Below, in pieces: positions 31,816 to 43,980 of a stretch of 64,000 nt of DNA (its first letter is position 1; each line of letters starts with the position of its first letter). The notes below the pieces were generated by a model. That model made no database searches. It worked only from the letters and a program-made list of their open reading frames with translations, and was not told where the DNA came from. Source of the DNA: Diplolepis rosae (Eukaryota > Arthropoda > Insecta > Hymenoptera > Diplolepididae); NCBI GenBank assembly GCA_030998225.1, contig JAPYXD010000391.1:4344501-4408500 (forward strand), given 5' to 3'. Made by a program: the position numbers and the translations under genes.

Positions 31816-32160
31816 AATTTTATGCCGAGTCCTTAATATGGAGGCTGATTGTACACATTTTCATTAATTCTTTATGGAATCACATATCCAATAATTAAAA
31901 AATAAGTGGATTCAGATTGTAAATGGAAACACTTAATTATCTTCCTTTTTATTGAATTGTAATCTCTTGCGAACAAAAAATCTGATTGAATCAGAATCAC
32001 GGATTTTTAATCCGACCAGTTTTCACTGGCAACTGATTCAATGATAGTTCAGTTGGTTATAAAACTAATCTCACTTTAACCTTTCCTAATAATTTCAAAG
32101 TTTACTCCATACCCTATTATTTTTTGTTAAGAAATAAGAAGAAAAAAATATGAATCGTAC

Positions 32161-32411
32161 TTGCACGAGATCTGGTTGGTGCTAGAGGTAATGATGCTAC
32201 TGGAACGGCAGGAAGTTCATCAGTATTTTCAATGCCAAGCAACTCTTTGTCTAGCTGTTCCTGTTCTAGTTCTTCCAATTCCTTTTCTAATTCATCTTCG
32301 TCTATATCTTGACCAAATGCAACAGGATTAGAAATTGCATCAGAAATTTCTCGTGCGACGTCTTGTTGCTCTGCTATGTCGTCCATCATGTCATGCACTT
32401 TGTCGACATCC
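32161..32411 (-). CDS. shrb: CHMP4 / Snf7 (ESCRT-III) internal exon
   Basis: It encodes about 83 residues, from DVDKVHDMMDDIAEQQD through the acidic block DEDELEKELEELEQEQLDKE to PTRSRA. This matches CHMP4 helix alpha-4 and alpha-5 and the linker. CHMP4 is the main filament subunit of ESCRT-III, acting at endosomes, the midbody, the plasma membrane and the nuclear envelope. The acceptor is ..TGTCTTAG before 32411 and the donor is GCAA/GTACG at 32161/32160. The upstream junction restores CAC-ATG-GAT (AHQHMDVDK) and the downstream one gives phase 1, as the last exon needs. No stops or frameshifts, so the exon is under purifying selection, unlike everything around it. Confidence 0.93.
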
Positions 32412-34479
32412 CTAAGACATAATTAAAATTAGAGAATTATATATTGATTTTCCGCAATAGAAATACATCATGAATAGGGCTATACATTTCATGAAACTAA
32501 TTGTTATGAAAAAAAAGTTAAACTTTCATTAATTAAACAAAGATTATTAACTTGTTTTCAGATTCACTGATTTTGTTCATAAGGTGTGATTATTTAAATT
32601 AAAATTAACTTAAATTTTCTGATTGTATTAGATATACAAATTTGCTTCCGTCGTTTTTCAATAGATGACTGCACCGGTATGTGCTGTTCAAAATAGGTAG
32701 ATCAAATATGTCACACAGTAAGCTTGGACATCTGTCACCACATTAGTGAATTTGTGTTTGCATCATAAATTTATTCTCGATCGAAGATGTCAGTTTTCGG
32801 GCCAAATTCTAGTCATCTGTGGGAAATTTTGATTTCATTTGAAGAAAACTGCGGCTGAGGCTCATCGGATTCTCTCCAGTACTTACGGTGAGGCTGTTTT
32901 TATAGTGAAAGAACGTGTCGTAAGTGGTTTCAACGCTTTAAGAGCGATGATTTTGATGTTGAGGGCGGCATGGTAGTGAAAAAGAGAAAACTTTCGAAGA
33001 TTTCGAATTGGAGGCATTACTTGCTGAAGACTCGTGCCAAACGGAAGAAGAATTGGCAGAATCATTGGCAGTGACTCAACAAGTCATTTCGAAACCCCTC
33101 AAAGTCATGTAAATTATTGAGAAGCAAGTAAATTGGGTTCCGTACGAGTTGACGCCGAGAAATGTCGAACAGCGTTTCTTTGCTTATGAACAGCTGTTTC
33201 AGAGACATAATCGGAAGGGGTTTTTGCAGCGCATTATGACCGGCGACGAAAAATCTCTCGACTACGATGATCCCAAGCGCAGAAAAACATGGCGAATGTC
33301 CGGACATGCCTTCACGCCGACGGCCAGACCGAATATTCACAGTGCAAAGGTTCTGCCGTGCTGGGCATGGTGTATTATGAGCTTTTCGAATCGAGTGAAA
33401 CCATCACAGGGGATCGGCATCGAATGCAATTGATGCGTTTGAGCTGAGCATTGAAGGAGAAATGTCAACAGTACCAAGAGAGACACGACAAAGTTATCCT
33501 CCAGCATGACAATGCTCGGCCATATGTCGACAAAACGGTCAATCGTTTTGTTACGTCCAGTACATATTAGATATAGTTAAGAATTAAAAAAATAATTTCT
33601 GTATGTAAAAACAACGTATCAGATATAAGAATTTTGTACTACCCAGTATATAAAAGAAAAACCTTTTAAAAACACGAAATATCAGACTTTCGACTAATTA
33701 AACTGAATAGTTCAGATAAGCGCAACGGACACTGTAAGTGCTATTCCGTAAGATCTCTATTTTCGATGAGTCCAGAATCTATTTACTTTCGAAATTATTT
33801 AAAGGTAAATATCATGTTTACAAAAATCAAACTTTCCAATTCCAGATTTATGTTAAAATGCGAAATATGCGTTCACCAAATACATTTAAGCGTACAATAT
33901 ACATGTATATGCACATGTATATTAATATACACGTGCATTTACATACATAGTAACGGACAATTACGGTAATTAATAAACAGATAGACAGTGATTTACTTGT
34001 TTAAAATAAGAATACCATACTTATTGCGAAAATAAGAACAAAATAGAAAATTGTATACTTAAAAATACTACATATTGTACAAATTAATGTATTCACCATC
34101 AGCAAATCATGCACAAATAAAATAGAACTGTAAACGACTAAGAGAATAACTGGACACCCGGTATAAGTACCATCTAACCTTTTACTCTCTTCGTCTTACA
34201 CACGGCCCTTATAGGGACCAAATCATGTATATACCGCGTAAAAAAACACGAAGGTCAGTCAAGATCTGGGAGTTTGGTTCTTAGCAGAACTAGCCCCAAA
34301 CTACTTAAACTAAAGTTTAAATTTTCCAAATTTGTAAGTTTTCAAGCATAAGCAACTGTTATATTTCCAATCTGCAACAATAATAAAATTCTAAAAAGTG
34401 AGTACAATTTTTCTCTTATAATTTCATACCCATCGCAACCCAACTTCAAATTTTAATTACTCAAAATTCAATATTAATT

Positions 34480-36809
34480 GAGCACCTGGATTCTAAAACT
34501 CGCCGCGCTCTCGGAAACAGGTAAAAGTATTGTCCACTGGGTCAAAATGAAGGTTTGAAAAAAATGTTTTTTAATAAAAAAAATAAATATATATTCGAGT
34601 AGAGCATGTTCAACCCCATATTTTTCCTAAGTGAAATTTTTTTATCCGTTCATTATTTTCTTCAATAAAAAATAAAAACACAACATTTTTCCTTCGAGAA
34701 AAAGTGGTTTTTTAAACATTTAACTCGTTATTTCTCAGCAAAAAATGTATGAAATGATTTGAGACTTCCAGGACGTATGTAAAACATACCACTGAAGCCG
34801 GTAAGATCCTTTAAATAAATAAAATATGCAATTGTTTATAGATATTTAATAATAAATTGATGCGCACCGTATTTCGTGTTTTTCTAACTTCGCCGACAAA
34901 AAGTATCTGGGGAAGTTTAACCTACAAAAAAGTTCCAGCGAGAAAGTTGTTCCCATATGTACAAAGAAATTTTTCTGAAAATTTGAGATTATTCGGATGA
35001 AAACTACAGGAGTTCTATGGATTATTATTAAAAACTTCTCGGCAGCCGCATCTCGCCTCGGGCATCGAGCACGTGCCAAAGTGCAAGTTGCCGGTCGCAT
35101 CTCTTTTGTTTTGATGTTTTTGTTTACATACATTCAAGGACACTTTTAAAGAAGCAGAGAGTATAAAAGTATTATTTTGAAGATTCATGTTTTTTTCGGC
35201 TTCTACAAATTGTGATATTTGAGCCCTGAAGGTAAAACTTTTTTTGAAAATTTGATAGAAAATGCCTCAATCAAAGAAAAGTCAATAAAAACTTCCAAAA
35301 AAGGTAGTAAAAACTCAGATATAGTTGAAAAAGAAAATGAAACAGAATGCTCTATTGTGAAACAAAAGTGTCAAACATCGTCACTAAAAAAGACATCTGT
35401 AAAAAAAACCGTGAAAAAACGCGCAAAGAAGGGCGTTAAGAAAACATAGAAATAAAAATACAGGATAATGTACACGATATTGTATTAAAAAAGCCAAATG
35501 TGTTAGTATTTCAGTGATACACTAAGAGGAATGTTCGGATTCCAGTTTAGAAAGTAAGCAATGCAAAAAAAATTATTGTAGAAACGAGAAATAAATATAT
35601 AATCCTTGTTGAATTTTGAATCAACGTTACTTTATTAATAACCCTTACAAGGTTCGATTAAAAAAAGCCTTTTAGGTGGAAGGTTGCGTGCTCGATGCTC
35701 GCTGACTGCATTTTATTTTTTGTTTTATTTTAAAAAATATTTATTAATATACAAATATTACAAAATATTACAAAAACAGAATGAATAATTTTAGTAGGAG
35801 AAAAGAGTTTTTGCGAAAAGGTAATAAAATAGTCGAAAAAGCGAATTTAAAATAAAAAATTAGTGTTAAAAAGTATTATATTTGCATAATTCTAAAAACT
35901 TTTATCAGAGAAGTGAAGTAATAAACATTTTAATAAATAAAATTAAAAAAAAAAATAATGCAGTCAACGAGTATCAAGCACGCAACTTCGAATAATTACA
36001 AAGCTGGAGCACTACCACTATCCTAACAGATCCGTTGTGAATCGTTAACATAGCAAAGGATAAGAGATACCAGGATTTTTTTTAAAAGATTTTCTTTTTC
36101 GAAATTGGCTATGAAGCGGGTTTTACTGTTTTGTTAAATTACACGCTAGGTAACGATCCTGTAAATAGAAACATCAAAACAAAAGAGATGCGACCGGCAA
36201 CTTGCACTTTGGCACGTGCTCGATGCCCGAGGCGAGATGCGGCTGCCGAGAAGTTTTTAATAATAATCCATAGAACTACTGTAGTTTTCATCCGAATAAT
36301 CTCAAATTTTCAGAAAAATTTCTTTGTACATATGGGAACAACTTTCTCGCTGGAACTTTTTTGTAGGTTAAACTTCCCCAGATACTTTTTGTCGGCGAAG
36401 TTAGAAAAACACGAAATACGGTGCGCATCAATTTGTTATTAAATATCTATAAACAATTGCATATTTTATTTATTTAAAGGATCTTACCGGCTTCAGTGGT
36501 ATGTTTTAAATAAGTCCTGGAAGTCTCAAATCATTTCATACATTTTTTGCTGAGAAATGACGAGTTAAATGTTTAAAAACCACTTTTTCTCGAAGGAAAA
36601 ATTTTGTGTTTTTATTTTTTATTGAAGAAAATAATGAACGGATAAAAAAATTTCACTTAGGAAAAATATGGGACTGAACATGCTCTACTCGAATATATAT
36701 ATTTATTTTTTTTATTAAAAAACATTTTTTTCAAACCTTCATTTTGACCCAGTGGACAATACTTTTACCCGTTTCCGAGAGCGCGGCGAGTTTTAGAATC
36801 CAGGTGCTC
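34480..36809. mobile_element. Foldback element, 2.33 kb, arms about 650 bp
   Basis: Arms 34480-35127 and 36160-36809 are inverted and nearly identical; their translations over 95 codons differ at only two or three residues. The ends are GAGCACCTGG / CCAGGTGCTC with AATT outside both (34476-34479, 36810-36813). AATT is self-complementary, so it could be the TSD or the outermost TIR bases. The centre (35128-36159) holds a Lys-rich frame and short inverted tracts. There is no transposase, so it is a non-autonomous long-TIR transposon of unknown class. Confidence 0.85.
35219..35449 (+). other. Lys-rich open frame in the centre of the foldback element
   Basis: A 76-codon frame, TTG-initiated, very rich in Lys with Ser/Thr and Glu, ending KKTVKKRAKKGVKKT. 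It resembles a nucleic-acid-binding basic tail, but lysine runs are expected in A-rich DNA. I do not recognise it and it may not be a gene. Confidence 0.2.
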
Positions 36810-36908
36810 AATTGAAAATATAATTTCAAGTTTATAAAACTGAATTTGAACGAATTTTCCAATTTTTATTCTTAGAGGATTTAAGCTGTTCATTTGCGAT
36901 CCAATCTT

Positions 36909-37485
36909 TCTAAATGTTTACTCGAACCAAACGCTCAACATTCATCAGTTTGGCGTAGGTTCGAATCTTTAAAAATTGTTTATTGAAGTGAATTATTTAA
37001 ATCGTTAATTTCAATTGTTTATAAAAATATCGATCTCTGTCATCTAAATGTCTATTCGAACCAAACGCTCAACATTCATCAGTTTGGTGTAGGTTCGAAT
37101 CTTTAAAATTGTTTATTCAAGTGAATTATTTAAATTGTTAATTTTAATTGTTTATTAAAAATATAGATCTGTCTCATCTAAATGTTTATTCGAACCAAAC
37201 GCTCAACATTCATCAGTTTGGTGTAGGTTCGAATCTTTAAAATTGTTTATTCAAGTGAATTATTTAAATCGCTAATTTTAATTGTTTATTAAAAATATAG
37301 ATCTGTCTTATTTAAATGTTTATTCGAACCAAACGCTCAACATTCATCAGTTTGGTGTAGCTTCGAATCTTAAAAATCGTGAATTGTAATTGTTTATTAA
37401 AAATATAGATCTGCCTCATCTAAATGTTTATTCGAACCAAACGCTCAACATCCATCAGTTTGGTGTAGGTTCGAATCGTTCACTC
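36909..37485. repeat. Tandem array, 134-bp period, five units
   Basis: CGAACCAAACGCTCAACATT starts at 36923, 37057, 37191, 37325 and 37433 (periods 134, 134, 134, 108). Each unit has a stem in which CGAACC and CCAAAC pair with GTTTGG and GGTTCG around CATTCATCA. The last unit is shortened. The array lies in the LTR outside the nested foldback element. Confidence 0.92.
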
Positions 37486-38022
37486 AATTTTTTTATTCAC
37501 GTCGGTTATTCTAACGGTTAATTTTTATTTAAAAATCGACTCTAACGTTGGGAGTCAATCAAGACAGCTTTCAATACGTTCACGTACCACCTTTCAATGT
37601 GGAACCTTAGGTTGTCTTGGATTGGCGAATGTATGCATTTTTGTAAGCGATTTTAGGAACGTAATCGTAACATAAGTTTTATGAAAATTGTTTGAGGTTT
37701 TCTCTATTTTTCATTAACGGCTTCGATTTCGGTCTATGAGTTTCGCGCATCGCATCATCAAGGTCTGGATTCCTAGGTTAAAGCGCGTGGGCGTTGACCT
37801 AAAATAAGGGATCAACACTCGTTGATCACTATTGAAATTATATTTTTGCATGCTGCGTTTTCGGACGTAACAGTTTATTCGAGATGGTATCCGACAATTG
37901 CCAGAAAGATAAAAATAAGTAGTAGCTAGCGACGGACAGTACTTTGAATCATAAATCATGATTTGAATCATGTTTTAAGAATAAAGCCTCAAATTTTGGA
38001 AAAAACGGCGGAAGCAAAGTTG

Positions 38023-38270
38023 TACTCCTAACAAATATTATAAATTTTATCATAACCGCTCAAAAACGAATCAACTAAGACCAGAATATAGTTGAAAAGG
38101 TAAGAAAAAACTTATTGGTATACAAAGTCATTGATGTTGACTTGAAATTCACTTAAAGTGTAATAAGAAAGTTCCAAATAATAGGCTTATAAATAAATCA
38201 GCACAATAAAACATGTATCTTCAAGTTTATATTTCTAGATTTATTATTAAAAATGTTTGTATAAATGTGA
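38023..38270. other. CHMP4 intron, nothing recognised
   Basis: AT-rich spacer between the mariner end and the R1-type LINE. Confidence 0.4.
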
Positions 38271-38279
38271 AACGACCCT

Positions 38280-39690
38280 GTCCACGTTAAAGACAGCGTA
38301 AATGAGGCTATCGAGGAGTTGGGCGGCATGTTCAACACCCATAGAAGCCTTCTAGGAAGCGGGGTGAAAATCCAGAAGAGACTGTAATCCCACCCCATTA
38401 CATTATTACATTCGAGAGTACGCAAAATTTGACCGGTGTTTCCGGTGTCTCGGGTACGGCCATAGGTCTCGTGACTGCGGCAACCCTGACAGAAAATATG
38501 CCTGTTAGAGGTTCGGCGCCGCGGGAATACGTCGCCAATGCCTTGCAGCGCGGCGGAAATTGACCCGGTTCAAGGAAGATGCTCTGCTGCATGAGGCATG
38601 CAACACGGCAAAAGTTGATCTGAGGCGAGGCATAAAGAGAAGTGGTGGAGAAGTGGAGAAGATTGGTGAAGTCAAAAAGGACCCATGGCGTCTCGCCTTC
38701 AAAATAATTACTAATAAATTGATGATTAGAAGAAAGATCCCGGGTCTGGACAATCCCGATCGAGTCAAGTATATTGTGGGAAGCTTGTTTCCACATGTGG
38801 AGTCATTCGAAAGATAGGACCGAAGTTCTTGCGTGGTGCGGTGCGAAGAACTCTTCATTTTCGAAGAACTGAAGAGAGCGAGTGGGAGGCTTAAAGCAAA
38901 TACGGCGCCGCGGAAAGGCGGGGTGCCAAACGAGATCCTTACAAAAGTGATCGCGGTATACCCGGCGATCCTCCTTGAAGCTTTTAACTCCTGGCTTCAG
39001 GAGAGGAGGTTCTTCGATAATTGGAAAAAGCAGAAATTGGCCCTGTTGAAAAAAGGAAACAATTTTCTGGAGGATGCCTTACCTTATAGACCAATATGAC
39101 TATTAGATACGATATCACCATAGAAGAAAGAAGAGGAACTGGTAAACGTAAGGGATTCTGTGCGTTGATCAGCACTGACATACGTAATGCGTTAAATACC
39201 GCGATATATGCATCGAGACGATAGTGCAGAAGAAGGTTCCAGGCTACCTGCTGCAGATGATAGATGACTATCTAAGCGACAGGTGGCTGATATACGAGGG
39301 CGGAAAATGCTATCTCAAAGAAGAGATGACATGTGTCACTCCTCATGGATCGCGGGTAGGGCCACTTATTTTAAATGTCATGTATGACGACTTCCTGTGC
39401 TTGGACCTACCTGCTGGGACGAGCATCATCGTATTCGCGAATAACGCACTTGTCGTGTGTACCCCTCAAGACGTCAGAATCCTTGAGCTAATGATCGACG
39501 AAAGTCTGTAGCGCGCAAAGAGTTGGTTGGACAGCAGAGGCCTGAAAATGGCCCCCAGAAAATGAAAACACCTCGACAATGGTTGAAACAACAGGTGACA
39601 GAATAATTTCGAACAGCAGCGTATTTGCTTATAACAAACAAATCTACAAATCAAAGGTTCAGGAGTCATAAATTTCATTGTTCCCCCTTT
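38280..39690 (+). pseudogene. R1-type non-LTR retrotransposon, internally deleted
   Basis: An ORF1 end with a CCHC knuckle (CFRCLGYGHRSRDC, about 38437-38478) runs almost directly into ORF2 sequence, so the endonuclease domain is deleted. ORF2 pieces are VKKDPWRLAFKIITNKL (38670-38720), APRKGGVPNEIL, LEAFNSWLQERRFFDNWKKQ, VPGYLLQMIDDYLSDRWLIY, and GSRVGPLILNVMYDDFL followed by IIVFANNALVVC. The catalytic FADD is FANN here. A stop interrupts after RPI, and the frame shifts at 39100-39224. Both motif order and the DPW..YKI block fit R1-clade elements of insects. Confidence 0.85.
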
Positions 39691-40119
39691 GAAGTTCTTT
39701 GGAAGATCTTAGACTCAGTGAAAGGGGGAATAATCGCTTGTTCTCTCTCACACCCGTGAAGCAGTTGTTTCACTGCAGTTACCCCTGTGGGGATCGTTTG
39801 CTCCAACCCACCCATACCTGTCGAGAATTAGATCTAATCCACAAGGTACCGTAACTTCTCTACCCGTTTTCTTCTTTTTATTTTTCTAACTAACCTGTGC
39901 CAATATTTATCCAACGTTTTAATCTGTTTATAAAATGTATTGACTTTGTTTAAATGAATAAAATTTGTATAATTTTACAATCATTGTATCTTTTTCATTA
40001 ACTTATCATCATCCCTAAGCGAGGAACACTTGTTCCTGACTTAAAACGAGGAACTTATGAACAAAGTAAGCATTTATGTGATTGTGCCGTAACACATACC
40101 ACATGATGATAGAAATTAA
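39691..40119. other. Probable R1 3' UTR and spacer
   Basis: No coding. A 10-bp inverted pair TTCCCCCTTT / AAAGGGGGAA (39683-39740) and a C/T-rich stretch may be the LINE 3' UTR. Confidence 0.4.
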
Positions 40120-40500
40120 GAACCCTAAATTCCAGAATTCAGAATTGTGAATTTTATATTATAGAATTCTAGAATTCAAAATTCTGTAAAATGAAATTCT
40201 AATTCAAGAAAATTCTGCAGTGAACTTGAAGTTTTTAAGTTCTATATTCTAGAATTTTAAATTCGAGAATATAGAATTCCAGAACTGTGAAATTCGGGGT
40301 ATGAAATTCTTGAATTTCGAATTCTAGAATTATAAATTTTATAATATAACATTTAAAATTTTTTAATTTTATAGTATCGATTACTAAATTCTCAAATTTA
40401 GAATTTCACAATCGTTAATTCTTGAATATAAAAATCTAGAAATTCGAGAATATAGGATCCTACATTTGAGAATTCAGAATTCTAGAATTTTATAGATAAA
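40120..40500. repeat. Simple-sequence tract rich in AGAATTCTAGAATT
   Basis: About 380 bp made of loosely repeated GAATT, TAGAATT and TTCTAGAA words with no fixed period. Because the words are palindromic the tract reads alike on both strands. Confidence 0.75.
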
Positions 40501-42659
40501 GGGTCTAGCCGGGTTTCCATGTAAAACGGCCCTAAATCAAAATGACATCTAGTATCAAGTGTTCGAAAACATTTGCCCTAGGATTGTTTTCAGATTTTTA
40601 AAAAATCTGGACGACACTAAAAAAACGATAATGTCCAAAATCGGCGGTTTCGATGGTACTCGTCGTTGGAAATATATTATTATTTCCGGTTTTTTTTGTA
40701 GACGTTATTCGTTTAATCCGTGATATACTCGCAAGAAGAACAATACGATGGACAAATTTTTTCTTTGCAAATGATATTTGCAAGCTTGCGGTATGCAATT
40801 TTCATTCATTTTCGAAAGGAAAACGTGATGAAAAGCGATTGACAAAAACTGACCAAAACATATAAAAATCAACAAATTTAAGTTACTCTGCGATTATAGC
40901 AATATTATAATATATAGAGAAAAAAAAGATTGGTGAATTCATGAGAACGCATAGTTCTGTTCTTGTCTAAAGCACGCATCTCAATCAGTGTAATTCTTGT
41001 TTCGCTCGGATGATCATCTAAAAATGAAGTTATGCTTTTTAATTTTATTTTATCACATTCTTTTAATGCAGCATAAAACTATAAATAGTAAGGTGGATCG
41101 CTCAGTGTATGGAAATTTTTTTGTACTTGATAAAAAAGCATTCTCGCACTTGCCAAATTTTAACATTGAGAGAAAAAAATTTGTCATACATCAGATGTAC
41201 AAATAAGTTTACGCCGTTTTTTTTATCAAAAATTGGTCATTTATTATGAAATAACAGAACCTTATGTTTTATTCGAAGCATTGTCCATCATATTGTTCTT
41301 CTTACGAATGAAAGAAGAAAATCAACTCTTCCCGCATACAGACAAGTTCTCATGAAATTCTTGTAAGCTAGGAGCATGGGAGGAGAATTGGCGCCCTAAG
41401 ACACCTTGGTGAATACCCTGAGAACATTTATAGCTCCATAAGTTCCATTTAAGATATATTTAATATGTCGGACCCACATAAGTTGAAAGTCGAGGATAAG
41501 TAAAATACGTGAAAGAATTCTGAAAAGAATTTCTGTGGATATGTGGGAATACAAATAGACTATCTCAGCTATCCAAGAAAAGGAGTAAGCGAGTCAATGG
41601 CTAAACCCCGGAGTTTCAGGGCCTTTCTGGAATTCCTGTGTCTGATGTACAAAAGGTCATCTACAGACATCGTAGCGCGCACACCAACTAGTAGATGGTT
41701 ATTCAAAAGGTGTAAGTCCAGGCTGAATGAGATCGGCGACAAGGCACCACACTGTTAGACACCAACGCTGCATATCTTAGGGGTTAGAACAGAAGGAGAA
41801 AAGATTGCGCTTAGTAACCAGAAATAAAATAAAATTTATGAGCCTATTTGGCATTTTGAAAGACGATCTTTCCCTCATAAAATCAAACTGATAGGCCAGT
41901 AGCAAGTATCTATTTTCAGGAAAGTGGTTAATACGACTTTGAACCAATCTCTTAAATAGTTTGCAGAGTGATTCAATGCTCATTTCGTTTCTATTCGCGA
42001 AACTTATAGAGGTCTTAGCCCATTTTATAGTCGACATAATCGACGTTCTAAGCAGGATATTCGTTCTGTGGTGGATAAATTTCGTACCACTTATTTATTG
42101 CATGATTATATGATTTCTACTTTATTTTATATCATAGCATATGACAATCGCGAGCATTCAGTGAATTCATGGCAGTCGAAGTGGAAATTATGGCATTTTT
42201 TTGCAGACTAGCTTGCATTTGCTGGCATCAATAACGTTCGGCAATGTTCGAGTTCGTCCTGGTCGCCACTATGGCGGTGCATAAATCTTCTCCTTCGTGC
42301 CTCAAGGTATGCACATTGTTTATCAAGCAGCGTAGATATCATATATTCAATGTTGAATTCAAGAGTATTTAGGAGTATAGATTTTTTATTATTTCAATTT
42401 GTATAAATTGGTGCATTTATAGCGATTTAGATACACATACTTATTGCATATCCATGTCACTAGCAGTTTCCAATGTACTTCAAGTTCAAGCTAACCTCCA
42501 AATACAGGTGAAAATCTTCTATGCAAACTTGGATCTTCCACGATCTGTTTTTTTTTTTAGTATTCGTAGTTTGTTTCTTTCTTCCTTCTCTTCTTCTTTT
42601 CTTTTTTCTTCTACTAATCTTTCAGTGTGCATTGTAATCTCAATTTCATCTTGGAAAAT
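40501..42659. other. CHMP4 intron with unrecognised frames
   Basis: Short frames such as 41543-41758 (plus, 71 codons) and 41777-42037 (minus) have no family motif I recognise. The sequence at 41540-41830 is less AT-rich than its surroundings and could be a LINE or other element scrap. Confidence 0.35.
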
Positions 42660-42930
42660 TTATTTATAATCAAATATGTATAAATCTTCTGCTACCAAAC
42701 CCCCTAACCCAGACATTTGAAATTAATGATATCGAGGCACAGTGACAGTAGCCTTCAGGGGCAGTCAAATTGGCATTCAGTGGATTCATACTGGCATTCA
42801 ATGCTGGTACTTCATCAGTGACTGACCGATTGACACAGTGAGTAGCACCTCGGCATAATGTAAAACCACCAACAAGACAAAGAAATGTGCGTACCGAGAA
42901 AGCCACACAGCCACCGAAACCCTCAATCTA

Positions 42931-43221
42931 TTGAAAGGACAATTTGGTGACAAAGGTATTTCAAGAAATGATCCTGACAATTGGCTTCTAAGATTGTGTG
43001 ATTTGACGTCTCCAAATTATTTTCTTTGGAGGCATGTTGAATCCATGGTTTATGCTGACAAACCAACAACTCTGGAAGCATTGGAGTTTAATATTAACGG
43101 AGCCATTAATGTAATAAGGCCAGATATTTTGGAAAAAGTGGTAAAAAACCAGACTGATCAGATGCGCTTCCTGACGATTAGTCGTGGTGGTCACATGCTG
43201 GAAATCATTCTTAAAACATAA
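42931..43221 (+). pseudogene. DDE_3-type (Tc1/mariner-related) transposase C-terminal fragment
   Basis: The frame reads NWLLRLCDLTSPNYFLWRHV, PTTLEALEFNINGAINVI and ISRGGHMLEIILKT-stop. The N-W-x-x-R-S-x-D-L-T-P-L-D-Y/F-F-L-W block is the C-terminal catalytic motif of this family. The expected catalytic Asp is Asn here (SPNYFLW), so it is inactive. The same family, different copy, as 27342-27596. The upstream part is lost or unrecognisable before 42900. Confidence 0.75.
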
Positions 43222-43491
43222 ATAATATTGAATTTACTTTCACAAACAAATAAAAAATGCCATCAATTTTCAGTGTTTTATTTCAATTTGGAGTTCTTAA
43301 AAAGCTCTTTAAAAACTCCCCTTATATGAAATATTTCGGAAAGCAAGATAGTTAAAAAAAACTATAAGTAAATCAATGCAACTTGGCGAAGTCGATTAAA
43401 AATTCTTCAAGATAGAAATTTAAAAAGTGTGAATAAATAAATAAGGCATATTTTCCGAAACTATAAAATCTCAGGAAACTATTTCATAGTA

Positions 43492-43730
43492 CAGTCAAGT
43501 CTCGTTTATTTCAAGTATCCCGAAACGAGAGAGTCTTGTTTATTTTAAGTCGCGAGGGGTCTCCACCACTGCCTCAGTTGCCATAATGACTGAATGCACC
43601 TCGCCCCCACTCTTCTCACTTCTTTCGAGCGCTCCTCAGAGCGTCACGTGACAGTGAAATAGTGGGGCGTGAAACTTGAAATATACGAGACTTGAAATAT
43701 ACAAGACTTAAAATAAACGAGACTTGACTG
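43492..43730. mobile_element. MITE, 239 bp, TA duplication, CAGTCAAGTCTCG ends
   Basis: TA at 43490-43491 and 43731-43732. The TIR is CAGTCAAGTCTCGTTTATTT with its complement at the other end, followed by subterminal repeats of the same word. The interior is GC-rich. CAGT-type TIRs with TA suggest a pogo/Tc1-like source. Confidence 0.85.
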
Positions 43731-43980
43731 TATATTAATACTAAATAGATTGTTACTCAGACGATTTTTATTGAAATCGGAGACATACCATGATATTTTG
43801 ATATTTCTGTCGTAGAATATATCATGGAAAAACTGTACCGCACTTTAATGGGAATTTGGTCTACTTTCGGAACAGATTAAGGCTCTCAGAGGTGTAAATA
43901 GTCGTCAAAAGAATGTCATTGATTATTATTGATATTTATACAATTGATAAAAAATTAAAAAATAAACCAAGTTTAAGTTT

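Larger units (their letters stand above)
33549..37872 (+). mobile_element. Solo LTR with TSD GTTT, carrying a nested foldback element
   Basis: It begins TGTTACGTCCAG and ends CGGACGTAACA, with terminal inverted TGTTACGTCC / GGACGTAACA. GTTT lies at 33545-33548 and 37873-37876. Removing the nested element (34480-36809) leaves about 2.0 kb, a plausible LTR size, with no gag-pol. Termini are like those of the TGTCACGTCC family at 21894 with one base changed. It contains the 134-bp tandem array. Confidence 0.8.
32637..38022 (+). pseudogene. Mariner family M1, copy 2, split by a solo LTR
   Basis: TA at 32635-32636 and 38023-38024. The ends match as TIRs: TTTGCTTCCGTCGTTTTT on the left and, complemented, TTTGCTTCCGCCGTTTTTT on the right. 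The left part (32637-33548) has the M1 leader, a start ATG near 32787, ERRFFAYEQ-like and MTGDEKSLDYDDPKRRKTW blocks, and QHDNARPYVDK. The right part (37873-38022) has the C-terminal block ending DGQYFES-stop at 37954. An internal deletion between ARPYVDK and the final block preceded the 4,324-bp LTR insertion. Many frameshifts. The left end is 226 bp from a CHMP4 exon. Confidence 0.88.

Noticed and set aside
34846..36442. Two near-identical 95-103-codon frames in opposite orientation
   Set aside because: They lie in the arms of the foldback element; identity reflects the inverted repeat, not a duplicated gene.
36909..37485. CRISPR array
   Set aside because: Eukaryotic context, 134-bp units repeated in full with no variable spacers, and the position inside an LTR.
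38398..38858. Minus-strand frames of 117-132 codons
   Set aside because: Antisense to R1-type ORF2 sequence on the plus strand.
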